NCBI GenBank assembly: GCA_018806985.1
Contig: JADANN010000004.1
Location: forward strand, 558,001-622,000
Source of the DNA: Angiostrongylus vasorum
Taxonomy: Eukaryota > Nematoda > Chromadorea > Rhabditida > Metastrongylidae
DNA length: 64,000 nucleotides
Direction: 5' to 3'
Position 1 is the first letter of the stretch; every line of letters begins with the position of its first letter. The notes beneath the pieces are model-generated. The model had not been told where the DNA came from, did not search any database, and saw only the letters and a list, made by a program, of their open reading frames with translations. A program made the position numbers and the translations under genes. This document shows, in pieces, positions 11,975 through 25,300 of this stretch.

Positions 11975-13904
11975 TCGCGTTTTCATCTTCTTCAACGCCG
12001 GAATGACTTAATTCTAGTGTCGGCAGCCGTTATTTCTTGCGATGTTATACTTCGTACTCGCACCGAGTCGAATCCGGTGGAGTGGAGAATCGCACTAATG
12101 AAGTAACCTCTCCCGATAGTGCTCTTCCATGCAGGACGGTTCTCGCATGATTATCGATCGATTATAATTTGTTTTCATCAAGGGACCCCATCCTTCGGCA
12201 GTTGGTATTATATTAGCTGGCACATAGCGAAGTAGTTTTGAAAAACGAATTTCACTTAACCTTAGTTCAAGAAGTCGTCCATGGACCAAAATACAGACTA
12301 TTCATACAAAAGTTAAAGTCGGTTTCCGAAATCTACAACCCTCCGTAGCCTCTGTAAAACTGTTGGTCTGCACGCGATGAATCCTTGGAAGTGATCTTAG
12401 CAGCTGTTTAGTTGTTGGAGATTTTCTCAGGCATTAATTTTTTGATATTCTTGAGAGAACTGATTATTGGAAGGTCAGTAAGTACGGTTGTTGCACAGGG
12501 GTTTCGTAGCTCTACTGATTTAACCTTTGCAGCGTTAGCTGCACTTGGTGCTTCAGAGTTGTCGTTTAAGAGGGTTTTTACGTCTTTTTCTACTATATGG
12601 CCCTAATTTGCTGACTTACTTAGCTGTCTGCTGTGGTCGTTTCAACAAGGTTCAAGTTCTTTTAGTACGGGATTTGCTCTGCCGAAAAGTAGAATTTATT
12701 GTGACCATCTGTTGGTGCTCACTGGGTTTTGAGAAATGGAGTTTAATATTTTTCCAGTCCTTTAGTGAAAGTAGAGAATTGTCCTACAGGATTTACTTCT
12801 CGTCTTATGTCAGAATTCGGCGAGAAATAGTTCCTGTGAAATGAAATGCAGGCAGACTTTTTTGACGACGGCTATTCTGCCATTCGTTCAATTCATGGGA
12901 CACCTGTCCATCGAGCTTTTTCCTCTCTCCAGTGGCTTTCAAATGACGAATGATTTCTGAATTGTGAATGTAGAGTTCTGTCCAGCACTCAAATTGGTTC
13001 TGCAGTTACAACTTGGTTTATCGATTTCAGAGTGACGTGGACAGCTGCTATTTATTCTCCACTGAGGCTCAAAGATCGGATACAAAACCTCAATCTTAAT
13101 GGCATATCGAATTCCTAAAGACCATGCTATTTTCATGCTTCGAGAGCATCGTGTAAACTTGTTTAGAACCACTGCAAACCGTGTTTTAGAAAACTATTAT
13201 CTGGGGAATTATTGAACAAAAAAATAGACTTTATAACGCTATACAAGGATATTTTGATAGTCAGGAATTAAGCCATACAACCTAGTTTCCATTAGGGCCT
13301 TGATATTTCCTTGCATTCAATGCGATATGCCCAGAGTTTCGCGTAATTAAGGGGAGTGTAGTGGTGACCATCTCACTAATACTGCATACTTGTATGTTAT
13401 GCCATCTCCCTTCTCTTCTAGGCCAAATATGGCCAATTCCCCTGCTATGAGGTATCCATGCTCTTCGAAGCACTGTAGTTGTCTCTCAAGAGTGGAATAG
13501 AAACCATTCGCTTCGTGCGTGTTTTGAGTTTTGTGCCTCTAAAGCGATTGGTAATACAATATTTTCTGCAGCGATTTTGTTGGAGACTAAGAGCTCGAAG
13601 ATGCAGTGAACATCTGAGACAAACCGTTGTGGTCAAAGATCACTCGGATGCCACTGCTGCGTGATAATAGGTCACTTTGTTACTGCCGCAAGTACCATGC
13701 GATTTTACGTTTCGCTAGTCCTCTTTGAATCCCAACAGATGTTACTCGTTGTTCCTCCTTCTGAATACCTGTTATTCATAGCTTTTAGCTACTAATGCTC
13801 CAACATTAACAGGTGCTAGAAAATGAATCGTGCGGTTGTCTCACCATTAGTAAATTCGCCTATTTACAGTCGATTGCCACTAGTCACTTTTTTATGTTAA
13901 GACT
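11975..13904. other. Unassigned sequence, no gene resolved
   Basis: About 1.9 kb with several 60-100 codon open stretches on both strands (for example 12412-12606 plus, 13172-12939 minus). None shows recognisable motifs or paired splice sites. The sequence may include old retroelement 5' parts. Confidence 0.35.
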
Positions 13905-14310
13905 ACCGTCAACGGCTAGTCTACGAGCACCCGACGTTTTACAGCCTTTTCGTAGCTGGGTGTTCCTGGTGTGATGTTGCGATGTACAGCTGGGGGGATT
14001 CATTCATCCACCAGCAAAGCCTTCCATGCTGGGAACGAGTTTGGCGTTTCCACGAGGAAACGCAGCTAAGAATAAACCAGTGCCAGGATCCCACGTCCTA
14101 GTTTCGAACTAGTCGCATGGTAGCGAATCTGTCTCTCTGATCCAAAGCGGAGGCGACTGGCAGTGGTGGTGATGAAGTGGGGCAGATTTTGGCTAGGTTG
14201 ACCTCGGGACTCCACGGAACCACATTGTCTAAACCAGCAAAACTCCGGACAAATGGAAGTTACGCTAGGGCCGACACAACCAGTGAGAACCGGCCATCCA
14301 ATAAGCAAAT
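13905..14310 (-). repeat. R3 repeat family, copy 1 (inverted)
   Basis: The reverse complement of this segment matches copies at 21680-22060 and 31868-32255. Shared blocks include the region of AACTAGTCGCATGGT, the GGGGCAGA...TTGGC(T/C)AGG..TGACCTC block, and the end GAACCGGCCATCCA. Confidence 0.75.
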
Positions 14311-15731
14311 AAGACAACAATGACGTATGTTGCTATTGGAGTTTAACACAGCCTTATTACGTGAACAAAAAAGAAAAAACGAAAGCTGCCAATAGTTAGG
14401 GTACGAGTTGTTGCTATTTAGTGTTACCTGACTTGTTATAGAGAACTTCTCTCTGGGAAAGTTCTCTATCTTTCTAAACAATAACATTTGATGTCTATAT
14501 ATGGCCGCCTCACAGTCGCACATCAAACACGGCAATGTAACTTTTATAATCTATTCGGTCAATTATGTCCAGTGTTTCAGGCACAGTAGCGATTCAGGTC
14601 TGACTTCAGTAGCACACCAACGATGGCTTATCCGAAGGAGAAGGAGTAACAGTGGAACAGTTTACTACTTCCTTGCGAAACAATGAAGCCAATGACGTTG
14701 ATATTTCAGGCAGTTTTAGGTACAATCTACTGCAGTCCAGGATCAACAATCCAGATTAACCGCGGTTGCATACGCACGCGGCTCCCGCAGCCAATATAAG
14801 CCAGGTGCCTTCGGCGGCGGAGACATACCATTACTCACCTCACCCCGATCGGTAGCGCGGATAATCCGCTCCTCACAACATCATTCATTGTCATTCTCAA
14901 TCACCACAACTCATTCACAGTCATACTCACTCATTCTTATCCATTCACATTCATCTTTCAGTAATCAGAAGATTATTGTACCTAGTTTCTTAGCTTGTCT
15001 ACGGTGCAATGTCAGTAGTGGCGGGTGTTTCCAAATGCATTATGTTTGCAACGCCATCGGTGGCATGTACCATTCCTCCCGCAATGTACGCCATGCGTAC
15101 AAGGCCGCTGAGCGGCCAAATTGTGCTGTGTATTCTGTTAAGCCGCTATAGGCTTATCAGTTTCCAGCCATTATCATACTGGCCCTTGACTCTTAGGCAA
15201 TGGTGGCACCCATCGATGCTCAAACTTCACGTTGCTGACATAGCGTTACCCACGACCAGCTTCCTGATTGTGTTCCGTAGATGACTCACCACTTACTGTC
15301 CTCATTGATCCACTAATATGCACCTCATCGTTATAATGTTGAAATCTTAGCTTAGCCGAAAATACGGCCCGTCTGTATCCCTCCTGTCCGTCTCAGCATA
15401 CTGTATCCCTCTCCACCGCCTCAGCATACAGTCTACCTTCTCCGCCCACAGCATACGGTCTACCTCAGCCGCCGCGCCGGCCGCGGATAGACGCGACGCG
15501 GCATCGCTCACGGCTAACCAACGGTTACTTTTTGGTAATTATTCATTATTACTATTAATGTAATTGTGTTAATTACTTATTAATGGTATAGTAATATTCG
15601 AATGCCATTATCTCGTTGTTAGCCTCACTTCACTACTAGCCTTAGCGCCTCATAGCTTTAACTCACGTCATTCCTCTACCATTACTTCTCCATCGTTACT
15701 GTTATGATTAATGTTATATTTATGTATTAAA
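14311..15731. other. Purine-poor block with short tandem units, no gene resolved
   Basis: From about 14765 to 15500 the plus strand becomes C/T-rich, with runs such as TCATTCACAGTCATACTCAC at 14910-14950. At about 15388-15475 there are three imperfect tandem units of roughly 29 bp built on CTCAGCATACAGTCTACC. Composition differs sharply from the AT-rich flanks, suggesting an inserted element of unknown class. No coding frame is convincing. Confidence 0.4.
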
Positions 15732-15753
15732 GGTTTAATTACCAAAGTTTGAG
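15732..15753 (+). other. SL1-like 22-mer without a splice donor
   Basis: Twenty-one of 22 bases match the nematode spliced leader SL1 exon; the only difference is A for C at position 13 (15744). It is followed by GCTGGCAG rather than the GT donor of an SL RNA gene, so it resembles the 5' end of a trans-spliced mRNA copied back into the genome. A 20-codon open stretch follows directly (DQYINQKTRVANILHK), without an ATG. Confidence 0.55.
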
Positions 15754-16310
15754 GCTGGCAGATCAATACATCAACCAAAAGACCCGCGTGGCTAATATTC
15801 TACACAAACTGAACCGCTAGTAGCCGCCGCTAACTAGCCGTTACACTTGTCATCACATGAAGAACTCCAAGGACTAGAATACGAGCGTTAGTGGTTAGGA
15901 CACCGCTCTTGCTGATTTTCTATATGTGCTAATTCCTCTTGAAGCGATATAAATCTCTTTCTCTTGTGGAATTCGAAATTTCAGAGCACGATCTAGGACT
16001 ATTCTAGCTTCTCGTGTATCGATATATATATATATAGTTTTTGTCCTTATATTGTTAGGTATCCTAGTTTCCGGTACATTCGCAATCCTTCTTTTTCTCT
16101 ATTGCTCTTTAAAATTGATGTTCATGTCCGGCCGTGTGCGATAGATACTGTAAGCTTAAAAACATCGATATAGAATATTAGATTGCAGAGGAAAGTGGTT
16201 AAATAACGTTGTGATTTGATTCGTATTGATAATTTGTGACTTATTACTTGTCTTTCAAGATTTTCCTTGTCATTGAAAGACATTTCTTCTTTGAAGAATT
16301 TGTTTAGCGC
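15754..16310. other. Unassigned upstream region of the small gene at 16311
   Basis: AT-rich sequence with a (TA)n run at about 16023-16036. I see no exon and no known repeat. It would hold the promoter or outron of the gene starting at 16311, but no specific site can be pointed out. Confidence 0.35.
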
Positions 16311-16844
16311 ATGCCACAGGGACGTAAAGTGAAACTGGCGCAGAAACAACAGCGGATGCTGAACGCAAAAATGCACGAAGCACTACGATCGTTAGCGGCA
16401 CCTCTATATGTACGAGACATAGAGGGAGATCTGTGAGTGTTGTAGATTTTTCCGATCGAAATCGTAGTAATAAGAAAGACTTCCACCAATTTGACAGCGT
16501 TTCTATAAAGCCCATGGCTTCATTTTTAATTCTTGTTATTTGCTATTTAGTTTTTTAGGTTCAGTTTTTATGCTATGTGCAGACCATTTCAGGGTCGAAT
16601 GGGTGGAGGCACCACGTACAAAAATTGTGAGGGTTTTTTCTGCTGAATTTCGACCACTGAATGGGTTTTGTCTATGCCCACTGTGTTCAGAGGGACAAAA
16701 CAGGAGGAACCGGATGACACATTCGATGAAATGGAGTCACAATATGAAATGATGGAAATCGATATGCAAGTTCAAACCAATGGGTTGGAAACAGGATTAG
16801 AGCAGAACTGGGATGCCGCATCTTCATTATTGGATGTCGGTTGA
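16311..16844 (+). CDS. Small two-exon protein, basic N-terminus and acidic C-terminus, unknown
   Basis: Exon 1 is 16311-16432, from the ATG to a GTGAGT donor. Exon 2 is 16691-16844, from a TGTTCAG acceptor to TGA. Phase 2 matches, giving 91 residues. The first 30 residues are basic (MPQGRKVKLAQKQQRM). The rest is acidic and Met/Gln/Glu-rich (KQEEPDDTFDEMESQYEMM) and ends SSLLDVG. There is no signal peptide or membrane segment. The fairly compact exon layout and good splice sites support a real gene; I do not recognise the family. A SINE-B head starts about 50 bp downstream. Confidence 0.6.
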
Positions 16845-16892
16845 ATTTTTTGTACTGACGCACAATTTTTGCGATTACTGTCAAATAACAGT

Positions 16893-17560
16893 AGGTGGTT
16901 GGCGTAGTGGTAGTGATACCTCAAATTTTAAATTAGATTATCTCGGGCCGTATTTAACTTTATTAGTTTGAATAATAACATCGGAATCCACAGATTTCGC
17001 TGGGAATTTGCAAGTCCTCATGGAAACAACAAAGCATATTCTTCGTTTTACATTAGTCGATGGTGTATTTCGCCCGCTGAAAGGACGTAGTTGTTTCCTT
17101 CAATGAAGCGCTGACCTTGCATCTGTCGCGCTTGTGTCAAAGATTTGAAAATTCAAATTTTATCTTCAATATGTTAGCTGTTGTTTTAGTGGCTACTACA
17201 AATTTTCGAGGCAAGGTATTATGTGGGCAGAGGTCGAACCTGTCTTCCCTCCAGGCTCGCTAATTTGGTAACGGACTTGTCTTAGACAAATTCACTTTCT
17301 CTGACACACATGCGAACGGCGCAGCACGGCTGTCTCAGGGTTCCAGAGAGAATCGGCTGGACCAGCATCCAACAGCACTTGTGAATAAACGACAATCCTC
17401 AAGCAGTAGGCCAACCTACACACGAAAAGTTTGAAGACCTTCGTGGATGATGGATGCGAGGAAACGAAGTGAATGCGACGACTACTCCGATCCGCACAGT
17501 GCATGTAGTGACGAGTCGTGTAAAATGTGCAAAAACAAAAACTCCGTTGTAAATTCATTC
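16893..17560 (+). repeat. SINE-B copy 1, interrupted
   Basis: The tRNA-like head TTGGCGTAGTGGTAGTGATACC is at 16899-16915. The B-box part (GAGGTCGAACCTG) and the body (GACCAGCATC, CCTTCGTGGATGATGGATG, CGCACAGTGCATGTAGTGACG) lie at about 17230-17560. The body matches 20972-21325 and 28292-28590. About 300 bp of other sequence separates head and body. Confidence 0.6.
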
Positions 17561-18004
17561 TCCATATTTGCCGAACTAATTGGAAAGTTGAAAAAAACAC
17601 GGATTACGTAATCGTGTAAAAACAATGGGACAGTGCTAACGAGTCTCAAAATGAAGCAGTTAGAAAGTCTTAGAACATCTTTCGCTGAGGTAGGGGGGAT
17701 GTTACGTTTCTTCATTCGGGAAACATGGAGCCTGCAGGGGATGAGTAGACGCTATCTAGGGCGCCCGTTGCATAACTAAGTGAACTACTAAGGAAGTACA
17801 AAGTATTGTTTTGTGAATTAAATCCGAAGCCACCGAACGAAGAAGGTTACTTCGAAACATGGATGTAATCGACAGAAATGAAGGTTACTTAATATCCTTC
17901 AACAGTTGTTTGAACGTCTTTGAAAGCCACGCAAAAAGTTCACGGAGAATAATGTAACCCCAAAAACTCCGTTGTGAGCATATTCGCGGCTCAATATACC
18001 TATA
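17561..18004. other. Unassigned sequence between repeats
   Basis: Nothing beyond short chance open stretches; no splice-supported exon seen. Confidence 0.35.
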
Positions 18005-18170
18005 TATCTCAATATATCGGCCCCTATGCATTAGTGCTGCTGTCCTCTCAGACAAGTCTGGTACCAATTTGCCGACCCCGGAAAGATGGAGGGCTTGGTT
18101 TGCCTGGGGCGCAGAGATCGATCCCATGTGTATTGCAGGACGGCTCTAGTCATGTTCATCCCATTACCGT
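18005..18170 (-). repeat. SINE-A copy 2, truncated
   Basis: The reverse complement carries the SINE-A core: GGGATCGATC in the B-box position, CAAATTGGTACCAGACTTG and GGACAGCAGCAC. The 3' half and TTTATCC tail are missing. Confidence 0.7.
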
Positions 18171-18494
18171 TGCTGATGTATCATTGTCGTATGATAAACA
18201 TTAGTCACCCAAGTCTGAGGTCGATGCGGCTGTAGAGCACATAGTCATAAGCTACGCGCAGCATATCTATAACCGCTGTTCTAGTCCCAAAAAAGCATAT
18301 AATTGATCGAGATGTATCTGTATTCGTACATCATTGGATGCACCTCTTGCGTAAGTAAGTGTAGTTCAGTAATATGTCTGAACTTGTATGGTTCCACAAT
18401 GTATAGATAGAGAACGAAAGTTGGAGTAAAATTAATCTTGAAAGGTTATGTGTTATTGCATGTTGTCAGTTCTTGACAAGACGTTAATAACAAG

Positions 18495-19378
18495 GTATCA
18501 CCTGTATTGCCTTGCTTTCCGTTGGTGGTTGAATTACTCGAGCGTGTGCCAGTAAAATTTCCATTTCTCCCTATCGCATGCAAATTAAGCCACTGGGTTC
18601 TCTTCGCTCTAAAGATTCGTTGAACATCATGCCTTTCTTCTAGGGTTTTCGTGTAGTGCTCTGAGCATCGATTCGGTAACCTTCCTGTAGTTATAACCTT
18701 TATGCGTTTTATGTGTCGAGGAATCTAGTTGATAACTGCTGTAGTCCATAATTTGTTAATGAGACCCATTAATGGTCGGGACTACATTATCTTCGACAAT
18801 TTGGCGTATATACTGGCGTCCTTGATTTTTGATCGTTGGAATAAGTCGGTACTTCGGATTCATTCCTTGACTTGTGTGATACAAAAGACTCCTAACATCA
18901 TCTTTTCGACTGCTATTTCAATAATGCTGATTGATCTTTCATGCTGCTTATGTAGTAAGCAGTTTTCCGATGAATGATGAACTTTAAGGGAAGACGAATC
19001 ATGAGTCGAAAAGGTGGAAACGAAGTCGCCCACTCTCATTTCACTTCACTACATCCTCTCTTGAATTCTCCCCAAACACCTCGTTTCCTTCTAATTAACT
19101 TTGGAGCCAAGTCGTTAAATGTTGGATTCCTGATCTAGACAAACTTGGCTGAGCATTCGGAGATATTTCTCCGTTGAGCGTGATTAGCGCACGCGAAAGC
19201 AATCTGTTCCTCATAAGCATAGTTTGTGTGAGATTTAGTTAAAGGCCAAATTTTCCATAAGCGCTATCAAACTGGGGGAAGCATTCGTTTAGTTTGGCTA
19301 ATACCATCAATAAAGCGAAGATGATGTAATTGCCAACCACTGATTTTCACATTCATGTTTCCCCCATTCCAATTTTTG
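18495..19378 (-). mobile_element. RTE-clade fossil RTE-c, 3' half
   Basis: The reverse complement aligns with the 3' half of RTE-a: a piece matching the catalytic region (CATCTTCGCTTTATTGATGG, FADD lost), the CTCAACGGAGAAATATC region, and the C-terminal block near 18830-18900. It ends at 18495 with the reversed TACAGGTGA-type tail (TATCACCTGTA). Many frameshifts. Its 5' side stops within about 10 bp of the start codon of the ankyrin gene at 19386. Confidence 0.75.
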
Positions 19379-19385
19379 AGTTCAG

Positions 19386-22300
19386 ATGAGTTCAACAGAT
19401 CTATTCTTTCAGCGATATATCGGTGATAATGATCGTGAGCAGTTCGACATTTGTGTAACTGCTGCGGAGGAGGCTCAGGTGCGGTTCTCCTTCATGGAAC
19501 CTAATTTTTCGTACCTTTGAACTAGAACAGGTAAAAAACCTACCAACAAGAATGTGTCGACCATAAATTAGATCATGTGAATAGAGCAAGGTATTCTTAA
19601 TGGTTTTACTATGTGGATCTTGTTTATTGTTTCACGTCCACAACTGCTTCTCCAAAATCGAAAAGCTTTTTGAATCTGATTTGCGGTGTTTCCTTGTATT
19701 TTCCTTTGTTTTATTTTATGTATTTTTCACGTTTAATGGTCTTTTCGTCAGGTTGGATTTAGCGATTTCAAAAATTGGGTTTTCTAAAAATCCTGTATTT
19801 TCAGCCTGAAGACGAAATCAGTACAAATTCAATATTGGAAGCCTTTAAATTAGTAGGTTTATCTATTTTTTTAATTATTTTTTTGTAGTAAACAATCAAG
19901 TCTTTTGTTTTTCTTTTTCTGGTAATTATGGACTTCTTATCCATCCAAGCAAGTTCGGCAATGGAGGCCACTGGTTTTAGAGTAATGTTCGTTTTGCTAT
20001 CTCAACACTCTTGCGACCACGCCTAATTTCGCTTTTCTGCAGCAACGGACAACGCCTAATTTCCAGCCTTCACGGACTTTCTGGCTTTTTGACAACAAAC
20101 AGTATTTTCCTAATAGCTAGAGCACGTGACGGATTTTGAACATAACGTGATTGTAGAAGAAACTCTGCTCCATCGTTCTTTTGGTATGGGTGGTATAGAA
20201 TGATATGTATAACGCTATTTACTATATGTTATTATGGCCCATCGTAGAAAACATTGCTGTCAGCATTTGGAAGTGTTTTGCAAATTATGCGTCTCTGTTT
20301 CAGCACTTTTTTTTACCCCATACTCTGTACAATAACTGTGGTTCAGTACAGTAATTAGAATCCAAGTAATAGTCCATTATCACTCAAATTTCTGGTTAGC
20401 CCTGAGTAACACCCAACGTAACATCTGTGTTGTACAAACTATCGATCGATTACAGGAAGTATAAGGAAAGAATTCTGAGAACGTAAAATGGGATGAAGGT
20501 ATTCAGGCACTCCGACAACCTCGAAATGGCTCCCATAGATGCTACTCGTCGCGAGAGTATTAATATGCGCTGGTAATGTAAATCTGACAATAGGTTTTCC
20601 TATGTACTCAATGAACTCGGCTCCTCCTCGTTCTAGCAAAAGTGAATCTAACAAATAATCCCTTACTTCTAACGGATTTTTTTGTATTTTCACTGCTAAG
20701 CTGAACTCTTCAATACTAAGTGCCGTATAGTATTAGCGACGCAATTTTTTAGCGTACACTGTGAATTTAGTAGCAATTTGCAATATGTAGCACGCTAACT
20801 ACAGGTCCTATCTCGCTCTCACGACGTACCTACAAGGCTGCGTATAAATATGCCTTCCAATGACCTACGAAAATTATGTTAGACTGGAGATGAAATTTTT
20901 GCAACATTATTATATTTTTCAACATTCTTCGAGTATATTGATATATAATTCTGGTATATAATCACTTAAGTGAGGCGGGTAGTGCAGTGGTAATGATGCC
21001 GTTCTTCACGAACACGGTGCTGCTTCGACTGTATGCTGGGCTCACCAACCCTCTCATCGTTCCGGGTTCGAGAAATTGGCAAAAAACTTGTCTGGGAGAA
21101 GCCCCTTCTGCAATCCAAGTGGGAACGCTCTAGCCCGGTTATCTCAAGACTCCAGCGGGAATCAATTCGACCAGCATCAATGACGATCATGACGAAAGGA
21201 AAATTCTCAGGCAACAGCGGAGTCCACACGCTAAAAGTTGGAAAACCTTCATGGATGATGGATGAGAGGTAGGTCGAATGCAATAAGTTCTGAGATCTGC
21301 ACAACAGATGTTAAGGACGGGTTCTGAAAAGAAAAATTACTATGCATAGCAATATCATTTGATCAAGTCGTGCTTAACTGCTTGATTCCCTTTGTTTCCA
21401 ACTCTAGTCGGTGCGATGTCATTCTTCTTTTAGTGAAGTTGGCCAATTTTTTGAAGTTGAGCTGTAAGTCGGGACAGTGCTACCCTACTTTTAAGTCTCA
21501 CAAACAATAGAAACAAAAATCAAGAAAATGTTTCCATGGAAACCTAGTTTTAGTCTATATGATGGCAGTTCTTGTGGCTGAAGCTATTGTATTTTGTATG
21601 TTCAACAGAAACAGTTCATTTACCATCCTTACGTGATAGTCTAAATCATTATGAGTTATTGAGATACACTTACTTGCATGGATACTTGGATCGCCCGTCT
21701 TCACTGGTTGTGTGGGCCTCGGCATAATTTCCTTTTTTTCGGGGTTTTGCTGGTCTAGACATTGTGGTTACTTGGAGTTCCGAGGTCAGCCTAGCCAAAG
21801 TCTGCCCCAGGTCGTCACCACCACAGGCAGTCGCCGCCCTTGTGGATCAGAAGGTGATTTCCCACCATGCGACTAGTTTGACACCAGGACGATGGTAGAT
21901 CCTGGTATTCGTATACTCTTTGCTGAGCTTCCTGATGGAAATTCCGGACTCCTCAGCTTGAGAGGCCTTGATGGTGGGATGAATGAATTCCGCCGCTGTA
22001 CATCGCAGCCCGCCATCCAGGATTACCTCCCAGCCACGACGAGGCGGTAAACCGTTGGGAGGTTTTTTTATTGATATGTATACGATGATATCGGTTAATC
22101 TATGATGCTGAGTTCTGGAATGGGAGTTTCACAAAGGAAAATATCGCAAATGGCGTTCCTTGAAACTTTTTGTTTTTTAACCGCCTCCAACAGTTTTTTC
22201 TTTCTGTATTATTGTAAATCTTTCTCCAAGAATGTTTTACAGTAGTTATTTATTGCATGATCACTAGGATATTGCAGTAGGTTTGGTTTCTCTTTCATTT

Positions 22301-25300
22301 TCGGCAACTTTTTCACGGAAGTCTTACCCGAACATTCCGTATGAACCTAAAGGGAGATCTTTGGAGTACTTATACTACGAGCTAAATACGCGGTAGTTTT
22401 CCGTCGCGTATCCCTTCATCTTTCAATCGCTTTCGTCGTATTTTTCTACCTTTCTTAGAAGAGTTTATTTCAAAACAGTTGGTATTCTGTCGTATCTATT
22501 TGTGTGATCGAGCTACCACGTTTTTTGTCCTTGAGCTCAGAACTATAATGTAGAATGTGGCAAGATGGAAATGGTAGATTTTTTTCTTGTTTCTGTGACA
22601 TGCTTCCAGTACAATTGTAGGGGTTGTTTTTCAGTTATCGCTCGAAGAAGTATGTATCCGTATGGCCCATTTTTCTTACACAACCTCAACTTGTGTCGAT
22701 ATGGAACACTCTTACTCTTTCTACAAAAATATGGAGAATCTATGTTTCGAAGCAGTGGAAACTTATGGTAGGTCAGCTCTGTGGTATGAACAGAATATGG
22801 AAGATGAAAATATAGATTTACTTACATCCCTATTTAAGCATTAAATTGAAGAGTTTTCAGAAATCTTGTTGTCTGCAGGAGCACCTTTATTCCTTATCTT
22901 TTTTTTTCTTTGAATGCGTCATTTCAAAAGATGCTTTGACCTATGACGTAGTGATATTTACGAGGCCTTAAGCTGCCCACGAAATGTGAGTAGGTGATTT
23001 CGGTGAGCGATGAACAAAGATATCGGCTATTTTTTGCATGTCGATCACATGTAATTTGAGGACGTGTTGAAATGAGCATTAACATCATGTTTGTGAAGAA
23101 ATTTTTCGACATCGTGCAAGTGAAACAAGTATCCATTATGCGTTATTATTAAAGTCCTGTGAGTAGTGCCATGGGGTGTCGTTTGGCGTCCTTCAGAAAG
23201 GCTTTTCCTTCGATTCCAACCCAGAAGCTCAGTGCGTATCAACTTACCACGGATTGTTGCTGTAGTTCGTGGTTCTGTGGGTTGCTCACAATAAGTTCGA
23301 GTTTTTATTTTGGAAGTAAGCAGTCCTCACCACTGTCAAATAGAATGCCTATTTTATTTGCTTTTGTCCTGCTTTTTTAATTCATAGATTGACCGCAACT
23401 GTTACATAATATTTGAAGTAAATGGGGTGGGGTTAAAACAACATTATTGAAGTAGATGATAAAATAATGTTAAGCCAATCATGCACTTATGATCACTACA
23501 GAGTAATGTCTTGCAATTACAATGAAGTAAATGGCATGCAAATGCTTAAATATTCGCTTTCAATCCGACAAAGATGTTTTCCATAACATTTTTATTTTTT
23601 ATTTGCTTCACTTTTTGTCTTCTGTAACCCTGACGCTAAAATGTTTTGTGAAGAAGCTGGTATATACATTCTGTTCCCACGATCACGCGACACAAGTTTT
23701 GATCTGGGTAAGTGCATTGTATAGTTTGATGTAATGTTCGCTTCGCTTCTTCCAGCCTCTTACGCCAGCTTTCATTATGGGTGCCGCCTTTCGTGTCTCA
23801 AAACTGGGTTTTTAGGCTTTTGTAAAAGTAACACAGCAACACTGTTAATAGCACAATTAACACAATAATGGCAGCATAGCAACATCAACAAATACACAGG
23901 CAACAAAATAGGTCGTAATGTGATCAAAAGGTAGAAATACTATAAATAGAGACGGTGACGTGCGTTCGCTATTAGAATTAGCCTCAAGTTTCTGACCAGC
24001 GCAGTCCATTTCTAAAAAAACCTTGAGTAGTGTCACATGCAGTTTGATGCAAGACCAACTCCGTTATAAACGTGGATTAGAAACGCTACTACCTAGGAAC
24101 GAACGATAAGAAGTAAGGGCATTATTACTACCTCTTTTTTCCTCGGGTGTTCTCTAGACGGCAACACCCAGCGGCGAAGTAGACATCAATTTGTGTACAT
24201 TTTAGGACGAAACTCTTTTAAATCTTTAACCATTAGCGGGAAGAAAGTTTATTTTCAACCTAACAGGAACCTAGTTGTGGTATGCGACAGACATCATCAG
24301 ACGGGCCCACGAATAGAATAACTTTGTTTGTAAATTCTAATAAGTAGTTCTTATCCAGTTGGTGGAACATATCCCACCCCATCTCACGAATACACAAATA
24401 TTTCTGGATCGTCTACGTATGGTGTGCCCTAACAGCGCCGATGCGATAGAGTCCTTCGACGTTACTGCCCTTTATACTAACCTTTCGAACGACTCCGCCA
24501 GCTCCGTATGCAACGCGAAGCAGCAATAAATATGTTTACCTTGTTGATCCAGCAGCTCATCGCCTTTTGAGGGAGTGCCTAAATTGCTCAGTCTTCAGAT
24601 GCTGTGGAAAATATTACACACAAATGAGAATGTTGGCAGTGGAACAGTGGCTCGGACCAGGCTTTGCCATTCCCTCCATATTTAAGACGGAAGCTCTAGT
24701 AATCGATCTCTGGGCATTACTCCGCTCTGGATATATAGATGATTGTTTGGTCATCTGCTCCACAAAAGAGGAGATGGGCAAATGTTTTGACTTATTGAAC
24801 GAACAGTCAGAGTACATAAATTTCACCCGGCAGAAACCGAAAGAAAACTTGCCTCCCATTTCTGAACGTTCAATTTAACCTATTCGGAAAACGGCTGCAT
24901 TACGAGTTGGTAGCGAAAGCTAAGTAATAAAAAATATACTGGTTCATTAGCTCTCCTCTCACTCCTCACACAAAAAGGAGGTTTGTGAGAAACATGTTTC
25001 GAACATCCACTAATGAGTTCACAGGAAGGTAGCAGGAGAAAGAATCCCTGAAACTCGCGCAGGAAATAGCTGCTTCCAATGGCCATGAGGCTGTAGCTCC
25101 TCGAGATAGGTGCGGAGGAAAAGCGACGCCTGCAAACAATAATTCTAGCGAGAATGAGGTCCGATTTATCCTACCTTTCATTTTCAACGAAATAGATACA
25201 ATTATAAAACGTTCCTTAAAATGGGCCGATTTAGGGAAATCGGTAACAATGATTGAATTGCCACTGAACACTCTGAGATGCCAACTAGTTTGTGGCCGTT

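Noticed and set aside
17885..18127. Minus-strand protein MGSISAPQANQALH
   Set aside because: It is translation of a SINE-A copy; the same false ORFs recur at 36004, 37741, 40591 and 48427.
22662..22844. Separate 60-residue protein starting MAHFSYTT
   Set aside because: The start is inside ankyrin-gene exon 3 and the ORF runs past its donor at 22768.
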